A program made the position numbers and the translations under genes. DNA of 54,227 nucleotides, taken from assembly GCA_025358125.1 (NCBI GenBank), contig JANYKS010000041.1, positions 1 to 54,227 of the forward strand, given 5' to 3'. Shown here in pieces: positions 34,015-42,167 of this stretch. How positions within the stretch are numbered: position 1 is the stretch's first letter; each line of letters starts with the position of its first letter. This stretch comes from Actinomycetes bacterium. Lineage in GTDB: Bacteria > Actinomycetota > Acidimicrobiia > Acidimicrobiales > Ilumatobacteraceae. The notes under the pieces are model-generated. The model had not been told where the DNA came from and made no database searches. It saw only the letters and a program-made list of their open reading frames with translations.

Positions 34015-37000
34015 GTCAGGCCTGAGGTGAACGTAGCGAGCGCCTCCGCGATGGCGGCGCGGTAGCGCTCGACGTTTCGCATCTTGACGTCCTCGTAGCC
34101 ACGCACGTGATCGGGGAGCGAGGCGAGGGCGGCAGCGGCGGGCAGGTTATTGGCCGAGAGCGTAAGCCCGGTGACGAGGGCGATGTAGTCCTCGACGAGT
34201 TCGCGTTCCAGCCGGCGCATCGACGTGCGGCCGAACGGGTCAAACGCCGTTCCTCGTGTATGGCGCATCGCCCGCAAGGTGACGAACATCGGTCGAGCGA
34301 TCAACGGCGGCACCGCGATCTTCTTCGTCATGCCCAGCGCCCTCAACATCGGCGGGTGAAGGCGATATCTCATCTTGGTGCCACCGGGTACCATGCGGCT
34401 GAGTTCCTCCTCGAACCGCGGCAGCATGTGGAGGCGGGCCACTTCGTACTCATCCTTGTACGCCATCAGCTTGTGGAGATAGGTCGCGACGGCCGTGGTG
34501 AAAGCGATCGAACTGTTGTCCACTGCGGCTTCCGCTCGAGCGATCGTTTCGACGATCGCGAGATAGCGGCCGGCGAGTTTGGGTCCCTGGTAGGCGATCA
34601 GCTCGCCGGCTCGCGACGTGGCCAGTTCGCGCACCGCGATCGGGAGAGCTTTGTCGACGGCGAGTCGCGCCGCCTTCTCGTACGCCTCAGGAGTGGAGGT
34701 CGAAGGAATCATGCCTGCGCGTGCTGGGCGCGTCATAGTCTCCAGTCGAGCCGGATCGCTGAGTGCCAGTCGACCTGCCCGGAAGGCGGCCAGGCTGCGC
34801 TCTACCGCGACGCCGTTCGCCTCGATCGCACGCTCCAGAGCGATCGCCGACACCGGCAGCGCACCCATCTGGTAGGCGGCTCCCAGCGCGATGAGGTTGG
34901 ACGGCATGTGTTCACCGAACAGCGCCTCGGAGAGCCCGGCGACATCGAGGGTGGCGAATCCCGTGGCGAGCGAACGTTCGCGGAGCGCGGCCACCATCAC
35001 GGCGATGTCACCGAAAGCTGTCTCCGTGTCGAGCACCATCGATGAGGTCGGCACCACGGAAGTGCACGCCAACGTGCGGGTGCGAGTCGCATCGAGGCGA
35101 TCGAGGTGCTTCGCCTCGACGGCCACCAGGAGATCGAGAGCGATGGCCGCGTCTGCCGCGCCGTCGCCCACCACGGGCGAGCGATCGGTGTCCCCCTTCC
35201 AGAACTTGAGGTGCGACACCACGGGGCCGCCCTTTTGCGACAAGCCGGTCTGATCCACACCGGTGACGGTGAACCCGTCGAACGACGCCGCGATGGCAAG
35301 GATCTGGTTCATCGTCACCACACCCGTTCCTCCGACGCCGGTGATGTAGACGCCGAATCCTTCGTCGCCGACATGCGGAAGAGACTCGAGTCGCCCCAGG
35401 TCGGTGGGGATCGCCGGCGTCGATCGCGCTGTCGTCGAGGTGGTGTCGAGGGTGACGAATGACGGACAATCGCCTTCGAGACACGAGTAGTCGCTGTTGC
35501 AGGACGCCTGGTGGATCTGGGTCTTGCGGCCGAACGGCGTGTCGACGGGGTGGACGCTGAGGCAGCTGCTCTTCACTCCACAGTCACCGCAACCTTCGCA
35601 CACGGCCTCGTTGATGACGACACGAGTCGGTCGAGCGGGGGCCTTGCCGCGCTTACGCATGCGGCGCAGTTCGTTGGCACACGCCTGGTCGTAGATCAAG
35701 ACGGTCACGCCCGGTGTGGCCGCGAGTGTAAGTTGCGCCTCGTCGAGCCGATCTCGGCCACACACGTCCACGCCACTCGGAACACGGAGTGTTCCTTTGC
35801 GACCGGAGCCAAATCGGCCGGGTTCATCGGCCACGACGATGATCCTTGCGACGTGCTCGGCGAGCAGCATCGCGCAGAGCTCGGGTACCGCCAGCTGACC
35901 GGTGGGGTCCTGGCCGCCGGTCATTGCAACGACGCCGTTGTAGAGCAGCTTGAATGTGGTGTTCACGCCGGCGGCAACAGCGAACCGCACTGCCAGGCTG
36001 CCGGAGTGGAAGAACGTTCCGTCGCCCATGTTCTGGACGAAATGAGGCTCCTTCACGAACGGGGCGCGGCCGATCCATTGGGCGCCTTCACCGCCCATTT
36101 GGGTGTAGGTCTGCGCTCCACGGTCCATCGACATCACCAGTGCGTGGCAGCCGACGCCTCCCCCCGACGGCGAATCGGTGGCATTCACGGTCGAACGGTT
36201 GTGCGGACAACCGCTGCAGAACGCGGCAGATCGGGCGGCCATCGCCGGCTTGATGGGCTGGAGGGTCACTGACACGGGCCTCACGTCGTGTGCCAAGGCG
36301 ACGCCAAGCGTGGACGGTGTCGGGCGGAACTCGACCGGTGCGAGATCCGGCAACACCGAGCGCAGCACTGCTCCGATGCGGTCGGCGGTGAGTTCGGAGT
36401 CTGTCGGCACCAGACGTCGCCCGTCATTGCGGGCTTTGCCATGGATGCGCGGCGTATTCGCCCGGCCGTACAGCGTGTTGCGTAGCAATATCTCTACGAA
36501 GGAACGCTTTTCCTCGATCACGACGATGTCGTTCAGGCCCTCGGCGAAGCGAACGACGATCTCGCGTTCGAGCGGGAATACCATCCCGAGCTGTAGCAGG
36601 CGGATTCCCGCCCGTGAGAGCGCTCGATCATCGACTCCAAGATCGGCCAGCGCCTGGCGGAGTTCGTGATAGGTGTGACCAGCGGCGATGATACCGACAC
36701 GGTCGTCGGGGCTGCTTACGGTGATGCGATTGAGGCCGTTCGCCGAGCAATACGCCTCGGCGGCTGGGAGGCGTTTGTCGTAGAGTTCTTGTTCGAGTTC
36801 GATGGTGTCGGGAATGAAGAATCGGGGTCGCTGGCTGTACAGCCAGCGCTCGCCGTCGAACTCGAACTGTGGATCGACGATGGTCGGGAGCTTCGAGCTG
36901 ACGCAGGTGATTGCGAATCCATCGGCAAGAGCAGTGGTGATCTTCAAGCCGGCCCACAATCCGGTGTAACGCGACAAGGCGTAACCATGGTGGCCGAGCC

Positions 37001-37571
37001 ACAACAACTCGCCGACCGTGCCGGGTGCGAGGGCTGGAATCCCGAGGTCGAACATCGCCGCTTCGCTGGCGCCCGGAAGTGTCGATGACTTCGATGATGG
37101 GTCGTCGCCGACCGCGAGTACGACGCCGCCGTTGCGCCCGACGCCGTGCTGGTTCGCGTGGCGCAACACATCCCCGCAACGGTCGAGTCCTGGGCTCTTG
37201 CCGTACCACAGGCCGATCACGCCGTCGCGATCGTCGAGCGTAGCCAGGTTGTCCTGCTGGCTGCCCCAGATCGCAGTGGCGGCGAGTTCCTCGTTGAGAC
37301 CGGGCGTGTGATGGATCTCGACGTCGCCCTTCGGAGCGCGGTCCAGAGCCTGGTCGAATCCGCCGAGTGGTGATCCGGGATAGCCGCTGACGAATGCCGC
37401 CGTTCGCAAAGATCGGGCTCGGTCATGGCGGAGCTGGTCGATGACCAGACGTGCCAGAGCCTGAACTCCCGTGAGCAGCACGTCGCCGTCTCGAGTCGTG
37501 TAGCGATCTTCGAGCGAGAACCGGGCAGGGTCGAGACGGCCTGATCTGAGGTGGCCGTCCGTGTCGGTCAT
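34011..37571 (-). CDS. Fused indolepyruvate:ferredoxin oxidoreductase-family protein
   Basis: 1186 residues combining alpha and gamma parts in one chain, as in many bacterial homologues. N-terminal pyrimidine-binding domain (FVSGYPGSPLGGFDQAL, PGLNEELAATAIWGSQ); TPP domain (NMGDGTFFHSGSLAVRFAVA, YNGVVAMTGGQDPTG); a cysteine-rich ferredoxin-like segment (CEGCGDCGVKSSC, then SCNSDYSCLEGDCPSF); C-terminal gamma domain (GVYITGVGGTGVVTMNQILA, DQTGLSQKGGPVVSHL). These enzymes oxidatively decarboxylate aryl or branched 2-oxoacids to CoA esters and reduce ferredoxin. Start GTG/ATG near 37571; the gene is divergent from the TrmB-type regulator 102 bases away and coupled to the epimerase-like gene downstream. 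Confidence 0.92.
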   Translation of the reverse strand: MTDTDGHLRSGRLDPARFSLEDRYTTRDGDVLLTGVQALARLVIDQLRHDRARSLRTAAFVSGYPGSPLGGFDQALDRAPKGDVEIHHTPGLNEELAATAIWGSQQDNLATLDDRDGVIGLWYGKSPGLDRCGDVLRHANQHGVGRNGGVVLAVGDDPSSKSSTLPGASEAAMFDLGIPALAPGTVGELLWLGHHGYALSRYTGLWAGLKITTALADGFAITCVSSKLPTIVDPQFEFDGERWLYSQRPRFFIPDTIELEQELYDKRLPAAEAYCSANGLNRITVSSPDDRVGIIAAGHTYHELRQALADLGVDDRALSRAGIRLLQLGMVFPLEREIVVRFAEGLNDIVVIEEKRSFVEILLRNTLYGRANTPRIHGKARNDGRRLVPTDSELTADRIGAVLRSVLPDLAPVEFRPTPSTLGVALAHDVRPVSVTLQPIKPAMAARSAAFCSGCPHNRSTVNATDSPSGGGVGCHALVMSMDRGAQTYTQMGGEGAQWIGRAPFVKEPHFVQNMGDGTFFHSGSLAVRFAVAAGVNTTFKLLYNGVVAMTGGQDPTGQLAVPELCAMLLAEHVARIIVVADEPGRFGSGRKGTLRVPSGVDVCGRDRLDEAQLTLAATPGVTVLIYDQACANELRRMRKRGKAPARPTRVVINEAVCEGCGDCGVKSSCLSVHPVDTPFGRKTQIHQASCNSDYSCLEGDCPSFVTLDTTSTTARSTPAIPTDLGRLESLPHVGDEGFGVYITGVGGTGVVTMNQILAIAASFDGFTVTGVDQTGLSQKGGPVVSHLKFWKGDTDRSPVVGDGAADAAIALDLLVAVEAKHLDRLDATRTRTLACTSVVPTSSMVLDTETAFGDIAVMVAALRERSLATGFATLDVAGLSEALFGEHMPSNLIALGAAYQMGALPVSAIALERAIEANGVAVERSLAAFRAGRLALSDPARLETMTRPARAGMIPSTSTPEAYEKAARLAVDKALPIAVRELATSRAGELIAYQGPKLAGRYLAIVETIARAEAAVDNSSIAFTTAVATYLHKLMAYKDEYEVARLHMLPRFEEELSRMVPGGTKMRYRLHPPMLRALGMTKKIAVPPLIARPMFVTLRAMRHTRGTAFDPFGRTSMRRLERELVEDYIALVTGLTLSANNLPAAAALASLPDHVRGYEDVKMRNVERYRAAIAEALATFTSGLT

Positions 37572-37611
37572 CTTCCCTCCCGTACTCGTTCGATGATCGC
37601 GACGACAATAG

Positions 37612-37621
37612 CGTAGTAGTG
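37612..37621. promoter_or_regulatory. Candidate shared operator, partial site D
   Basis: CGTAGTAGTG at 37612-37621 is identical to 42085-42094. Just before it, GATGATCGCGACGAC (37592-37606) matches 12 of 15 bases of site A. It lies in the divergent gap between the oxidoreductase and the TrmB-type regulator. Confidence 0.3.
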
Positions 37622-37672
37622 AGGCATCTAGCTACTCATTGCCTGTTGCCGGCCAGGGCGGGACTTTGGCTA

Positions 37673-37687
37673 TATGATCTCGATCAT
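37673..37687 (+). promoter_or_regulatory. -10 box and palindrome at the start of the TrmB-type gene
   Basis: TATGAT (37673-37678) looks like a -10 element; the start point would be about 37685, next to the ATG at 37686, giving a leaderless message. The 14 bases 37674-37687 (ATGATC-TC-GATCAT) are a perfect inverted repeat and could be an autoregulatory operator over the start site. Confidence 0.35.
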
Positions 37688-38531
37688 GCAACTCGACCGG
37701 GTCGTGGACAAGCTGCGCGACAGCGGCATGTCGGGCTACGAAGCAAAGGCATATCTCGCTCTTCTCGCTGCTGGACGTCCATACAACGGATACGAAGTTG
37801 CAAAAGCCTCAGGTGTGCCGCGCTCGACGGTGTACGAGACGCTCGCCAAGCTGGTCGCCAGAGGTGCCGCGTTCGAGGTGCGGGTTGGAAACACCGAATC
37901 CACCGCGTACCTCGCACTACCGGCGGAGTCGTTCATTGCCAAACTACGCCGGGACTTCGACGACAACATCGAATCATTGACCACCGCCCTGCCCAGAGTG
38001 GCTCGTCGTCCGGAAGCGAACCTCGTCCATCACATCCGCGGACGGGCCAACGTTGTCGACCGCGCCCGCGATCTCATCCAGCGAGCGGGGGAGGATCTCT
38101 TCGTCTCGATCTGGGCGGAAGAAGCCGGCGATCTGGAGAACGATCTCAGACAGGCAGTCCGGCGCGGCGTCGATGTGTCGATCGTCGCCTTCGGGGACGT
38201 GACATACGAGGTCGGTCATTTCTACCGCCACACGTTCTCGTCCCCCGAGGTGGTGCTCGGCCGGCTCGGCGCCCGATTGTTCGTCGTCGCCGACGACCGT
38301 CGCAGTGTTCTCGTCGGCGGTGCCTTCGGCGACGACACGTGGGCCATGTGGAGCGACGACCCCGCCGTTGTGCTCGTCGCGGTCGAGTTCGTGCGTCACG
38401 ACATCGCGATGCAGGTACTCGTCGAACGTCTTGGCAAGGACACGGTCGACGCCTTCTGGCATACAGATCCCACACTCGAACGGCTGCAGACTGGGCAGGG
38501 TTCGCCTGGCCTCCGACGGCAAGCACTCTGA
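37674..38531 (+). CDS. TrmB-family transcriptional regulator
   Basis: 285 residues. N-terminal winged helix: GMSGYEAKAYLALLAAGRPY, then NGYEVAKASGVPRSTVYETL and AKLVARGAAFEV. The middle has the TrmB effector/PLD-like region (EANLVHHIRGRANVVDRARD, IWAEEAGDLENDLRQAVRRG). TrmB proteins are sugar-responsive in archaea; bacterial members are mostly uncharacterised. Starts are ATG 37674 or ATG 37686; the latter fits a leaderless transcript from the -10 box. Neighbours: divergent oxidoreductase operon and, 20 bases downstream, an amidohydrolase. Probably a local regulator of the island. Confidence 0.88.
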   Translation: MISIMQLDRVVDKLRDSGMSGYEAKAYLALLAAGRPYNGYEVAKASGVPRSTVYETLAKLVARGAAFEVRVGNTESTAYLALPAESFIAKLRRDFDDNIESLTTALPRVARRPEANLVHHIRGRANVVDRARDLIQRAGEDLFVSIWAEEAGDLENDLRQAVRRGVDVSIVAFGDVTYEVGHFYRHTFSSPEVVLGRLGARLFVVADDRRSVLVGGAFGDDTWAMWSDDPAVVLVAVEFVRHDIAMQVLVERLGKDTVDAFWHTDPTLERLQTGQGSPGLRRQAL

Positions 38532-38551
38532 CCACTGCGGCAGGAGAAGAA

Positions 38552-39565
38552 ATGAACAATGAAGTAGTGGATGTCCACGCGCACATCCTGCTCCCGGGAG
38601 TGATGGGTTGTTGCGGAGCTGCGGGTCCGGAGATGGGCATCAACGCCGATGGTGTGCATTTCTTCAGGGCCGGCGACTATCGCCTGGAGAACGTCAAGTT
38701 CGTCGGAAGCCCGTTCTCGGATGTCGACATGCGACTCGACAAGATGAACGAGCTGGGCATCGATCGGCAGCTCATCTCGCCGAACCCGCTCACGTACTTT
38801 TACCACGAGCCAGGGCGCGATGCGATCAGCTTCAACCGCCGACACAACGACATCGTCGGCGAGATCAGCAGAGCGCATCCTTGCTTGAGCGGCGCTGCCT
38901 CGCTGCCGCTCCAGGACCCCGACGAATCGTGTGCCGAGCTGAATCGTTCGGTCACCCAACTCGGCCTCGTGGCTTCCTATGTAGGCACAGACATCAACGG
39001 CGTCCCCTTGTCTGATCGCCGATTCGATGAGCTGTGGTCGGAACACGAACGGCTCGGGGTGCCCGTCGTCATCCACCCCGGTCCGCGCACGTCATACTCA
39101 CCGCTTGAGCCGTTCCTCGGTCAGCTCGAACTCGACATCGTCGTGGGATTCGCGATCGACGAGGGCCTTGCTGTCGCACATCTGCTCCTGTTCGGTGTAC
39201 TCGATCGGCATCCAAAGCTTCACGTCCACGTCGCCCATGGTGGAGGGTTCGCCCCATATCAGAAAGGCCGCATGCAGGCTGCGCTGCAGAAGAGGCCGTG
39301 GGGTCCGACGGCGCTCACCCGTCCATTCGACGACCAGTGGAGCCAGCTCAGCTTCGACACCGCTGTGCATCGAGATGATGCACTCGGCTTTCTCGTGGCG
39401 ACTGAAGGCGCCGACCGGGTTCTACTCGGCAGCAACTTCGCCGGATGGGATCTGGAGGAGGGCTACGCGGAGATGGTGCGGCGCCTCGGGCTCAGTGATG
39501 ACGACAGCAGTGCGATTCTCGGCGGGAACGCGAAGCGCATCTTCGGCCTCGACGAACTCGCATGA
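38552..39565 (+). CDS. Amidohydrolase 2 (ACMSD-like) family hydrolase/decarboxylase
   Basis: 337 residues from the ATG at 38552, which follows AGGAGAAGAA; the open frame extends far upstream through the TrmB gene and is trimmed. Motifs: VVDVHAHILLPGV (HxH metal ligands), RLDKMNELGIDRQLISPNP, VPVVIHPGP (His), HVHVAHGGGFAPY (His-Gly) and RVLLGSNFAGWD (the usual Asp of GSDxP is replaced by Asn). The family includes aminocarboxymuconate-semialdehyde decarboxylase and other ring-fragment processing enzymes. The Asp to Asn change at the last ligand position is worth noting. Its stop overlaps the ATG of a broken LLM gene. Confidence 0.87.
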   Translation: MNNEVVDVHAHILLPGVMGCCGAAGPEMGINADGVHFFRAGDYRLENVKFVGSPFSDVDMRLDKMNELGIDRQLISPNPLTYFYHEPGRDAISFNRRHNDIVGEISRAHPCLSGAASLPLQDPDESCAELNRSVTQLGLVASYVGTDINGVPLSDRRFDELWSEHERLGVPVVIHPGPRTSYSPLEPFLGQLELDIVVGFAIDEGLAVAHLLLFGVLDRHPKLHVHVAHGGGFAPYQKGRMQAALQKRPWGPTALTRPFDDQWSQLSFDTAVHRDDALGFLVATEGADRVLLGSNFAGWDLEEGYAEMVRRLGLSDDDSSAILGGNAKRIFGLDELA

Positions 39566-39947
39566 AGGCGGCGCATACCACCTCACTCACGCTCGGCACG
39601 CTGGTGATCGACAACGACTTCCGGCATCCAGCGGTGCTGGCCAAGGAGATCGCGACGCTCGATCTCATCACCGGTGGGCGGATCGAGATCGGTCTTGGTG
39701 CTGGATGGATGACGGTCGACTACGACGTTCTAGCCAGCATCTTCAGCGTCAACTGGAACGTCGGTGCCGGCCATGCGGGCGTTGCCGCCGGGCGCACGAC
39801 GAAACCGCGCACAAGATCGATGTGATCCGTTCGGCCGTCGGCGATCGGTTCGAGACGATCGAGTTACACATCGTCGGCTACTTCTCGGTGTACGACACCG
39901 TGTTCGAGGACTTCGCCCCCGTGGTGGCCGCACTCGCAGGGCGTTGA
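39562..39947 (+). pseudogene. LLM-class oxidoreductase remnant (truncated, deleted, frameshifted)
   Basis: Starting at 39562 the frame reads the middle of an LLM protein (TTSLTLGTLVIDNDFRHPAV, LDLITGGRIEIGLGAGWMTV). It therefore lacks the first 50 or so residues. After DYDV it jumps to a segment from nearer the C-terminus (FSVNWNVGAGHAGVA). Near 39790 the homology moves to another frame (HDETAHKIDVIRSAVGDRFE, then TIELHIVGYFSV), ending at 39947. The pieces amount to less than half of a normal protein of about 300 residues. A non-functional relic is most likely. Confidence 0.78.
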
Positions 39948-39985
39948 CCTCGAGGTGCACTGACGACGGAATGGGCCGTCCTCGC

Positions 39986-40207
39986 TCAGTCGAGGTCAAC
40001 CAACTCGCCGCTTTCATTACGCAGGTTGATGGCTTGGCCAGGGCAGTTGCGCGCCAAGCGAATCAGCCTCGCGTCATCCAGCGAGTGGCCGGTGTCGATG
40101 ACCGTGGCGAGCTCGTCGTCGTCGAAGGCGAACACCCTCGGCTCGTCACTGACGCATTTCCCAGAACTGATACACAGGTCCTGGTCGATCTCGATCTTGT
40201 ATGTCAT
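39986..40207 (-). CDS. [3Fe-4S] ferredoxin, P450-partner type
   Basis: 73 residues, acidic. Three cysteines, Cys12 and Cys18 (CISSGKC) and Cys55 (NCPGQAI), in a Cx5C...CP pattern that lacks the fourth ligand of a [4Fe-4S] cluster. Such small ferredoxins commonly feed electrons to actinobacterial P450s, and two P450s are encoded 7-12 kb away in this island. ATG at 40207 with GAGGCAAGGAC upstream. It follows the SDR gene (40240-40923) in a minus-strand pair with 32 bases between. Confidence 0.92.
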   Translation of the reverse strand: MTYKIEIDQDLCISSGKCVSDEPRVFAFDDDELATVIDTGHSLDDARLIRLARNCPGQAINLRNESGELVDLD

Positions 40208-40239
40208 GTCCTTGCCTCTGGTTGGCGATGCGGTGTGGC

Positions 40240-40923
40240 TCAGCGGGTCAGCCAGCCGCCATCGACGGGCAACGTGACACCCGTGATGAAGGAGGCCTCA
40301 TCGGACAACAGGAAAACGATGGCGGCGGCCACGTCGCTTGTGTGGCCGAGTCGACCGAGGGGCACCTGGGCCTTCAGCCAGTCTTCCTGGCCGGGTTCGT
40401 CGAGCCGTGTCTGCAGCATCGGTGTCACGATTGGTCCGGGAGCAACGGCGTTGACGCGGATGTTGTGGCCCGCAAGCTCTAGCGCCGCCGCCTTGGTGAG
40501 CATCGCGACGGCCGCCTTGGACGCGCAGTAGTGCGGTTGGCCGGGCACCGCCGAGAAGGACGTGGTCGAGCCGATATTGACGACGGATCCGGGTGAGCTC
40601 GACGCAATCCACGACCTCGCGAGTGCCTGTACGCCGAGGAATGTGCCCGTGAGGTTGACTCGCAACACGCTGTCCCACTCATCGACGTCGATGTCGACCA
40701 ACGCCGTGCGGATGCGGATACCGGCGCAGTTGACCAAGCCGTCGAAACGCTCGTTTGCTGCAAGGACCGATGCCCACTGAACGGGATCGCCGACGTCGAG
40801 TTGCTGCACATCGTCGGATCCACGGAGATCGGCGCGAACGACTTCATGTCCTCCCTGATCGAGCGCGGCGGCAACAGCCGCCCCTATTCCTGATGCTCCC
40901 CCTGTGACAAGTACTCGTCGCAT
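40240..40923 (-). CDS. SDR-family oxidoreductase (short)
   Basis: About 227 residues from the ATG at 40923, preceded by GAGGTGGGGT; a longer frame to 41076 crosses the promoter gap and is rejected. Motifs: RRVLVTGGASGIGAAVAAAL, NCAGIRI (VNxAG), GSTTSFSAVPGQPHYCASK (Ser, Tyr, Lys) and SFITGVTLPVDGG. It is compact because the loop after beta 2 is short. Divergent from a broken LLM gene, with candidate operator site B in between. Confidence 0.9.
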   Translation of the reverse strand: MRRVLVTGGASGIGAAVAAALDQGGHEVVRADLRGSDDVQQLDVGDPVQWASVLAANERFDGLVNCAGIRIRTALVDIDVDEWDSVLRVNLTGTFLGVQALARSWIASSSPGSVVNIGSTTSFSAVPGQPHYCASKAAVAMLTKAAALELAGHNIRVNAVAPGPIVTPMLQTRLDEPGQEDWLKAQVPLGRLGHTSDVAAAIVFLLSDEASFITGVTLPVDGGWLTR

Positions 40924-40955
40924 ACCCCACCTCTTCGATTCGAACGCCAGCGTCA

Positions 40956-40983
40956 CACAACGGTAGTGATGATACTGGCGACT
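40956..40983. promoter_or_regulatory. Candidate shared operator, site B
   Basis: CACAACGG (40956-40963) followed directly by TAGTGATGATACTGGCGACT (40964-40983). The second part is 17/20 identical to 26523-26542. The core CACAAC-G-GTAGTG is an imperfect inverted repeat. It lies between the SDR (start 40923, minus) and the LLM pseudogene (start 41021). Confidence 0.45.
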
Positions 40984-41020
40984 CTTCATCGCCTGATCTT
41001 CCACCCGTCTGGACGTTTCC

Positions 41021-42089
41021 GTGACCTCGATTCCTCGTACCACCGGCGATTCGACTGCCGGACGTCGGCTCGACATCGGTGTCGGCCTCTACACCGGCCA
41101 GGGGTCACCGCCGCCGGCCATGGGTATCGCGATGCAATCGCACTGGCGCAGGCCGCCGAGGAGGCCGGCTTCGACTCGTTCTGGGTCAGCGAGCACCACG
41201 GCTGGGACGACGCGTACTTGCCCAGCCCGCTTGTGCTGCTCGCCGCGCTGGCATCTGCGACCAACCGGATCGAACTCGGCGCTGGCGTCGCGCTCGCTCC
41301 CCTGTACCACCCGATGCGGCTCGCGTCGGATGTGGCAGTCGTGGATCAGCTGTCCGGCGGGCGAGTGATTCTCGGTCTCGGCCTTGGATACATCGACCAG
41401 GAGTTTGCTGCGTTCGGGGTCGATCGGTCGTCGAGGGCCGGACGGCTCGCCGACGCCATCGAAATACTGCGTCTCGCCGGCACCGGTCAACCATTTTCGT
41501 ACACCGGACGATTCATCGCCCTCACTGACGTGCGAGTCAGGCCGCGGGTCGCCAGGGCCAGCGGTGTTCCCGTCTGGTTGGGTGCATACTCTGATGTAGC
41601 TGTGCGTCGGGCAGGTACTGCGGCCGACGGCCACCTGATGGCCGCGGCGCGCCGCACATCATCGAGAGCGCGAGCCGACGGCTCGCCGAGGTGCGTCGCC
41701 CCGACGACACGTCGTTCACGCGTGGTGTCAACGTCACGGTCGTGCTCGACGAAGATGGCGGTTTCGGGGCGTCTGCTCGGGCGGCCTTCACCGCGCAGCA
41801 GTGGACGTTTGAGCGCGTGCAACGCGGCCAGGACGTGTACCGCTCGATGGTCCCCGATCCCCCCGGCGGGAGTGATCTGTCAGAGGGCTCCATAGATCCC
41901 TACATCCAGATCGCCGGAAGCACCGCCGAAGTGGTTGCCGCACTGGACCGGGTGATCGATCAGTTGCGGGGCTGGAGTCGTATTCACCTGGCCCTGCGCT
42001 TGCTCTTCCCCGGTGAGCCGACCGAAATTCAGGTCGAGCGCCTTCGCACCGTTGGTTCGCGGGTGCTTCCACCGGTACGTCTTTCGTAG
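41021..42089 (+). pseudogene. LLM-class oxidoreductase disrupted by two single-base frameshifts
   Basis: From GTG 41021 the frame reads RRLDIGVGLYTGQGSPPPAM. At about 41122 homology continues in the -1 frame (GYRDAIALAQAAEEAGFDSF, LSGGRVILGLGLGYIDQEFA, SGVPVWLGAYSDVAVRRAGT). At about 41645 it shifts by -1 again (PHIIESASRRLAEVRRPDDT, continuing to QVERLRTVGSRVLPPVRLS). Restoring one base at each point would give a complete LLM protein of about 350 residues. Either a young pseudogene or two sequencing errors; both shifts lie in short GC runs (near ATGGG and GGCGCGCCGC). Confidence 0.82.
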
Positions 42090-42110
42090 TAGTGGTCAGT
42101 CACACTACGG
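42085..42110. promoter_or_regulatory. Candidate shared operator, site C (inverted repeat)
   Basis: CGTAGTAGTG (42085-42094) and CACACTACGG (42101-42110) form an imperfect inverted repeat with a 6-base spacer, 58 bases before the HisD-like start. The left arm is identical to 37612-37621, and the right arm contains the ACTACGG of site A. Confidence 0.45.
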
Positions 42111-42167
42111 TTGGTCCGCTGGTCGAGATGTCCCCCGCACCTCGCAGTCGACTCGAAGGGATCGTGC

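Noticed and set aside
39764..40531. 255-codon plus-strand frame across the ferredoxin and SDR genes
   Set aside because: The minus strand has a cysteine-patterned ferredoxin and an SDR with catalytic motifs here; the plus frame is their shadow.
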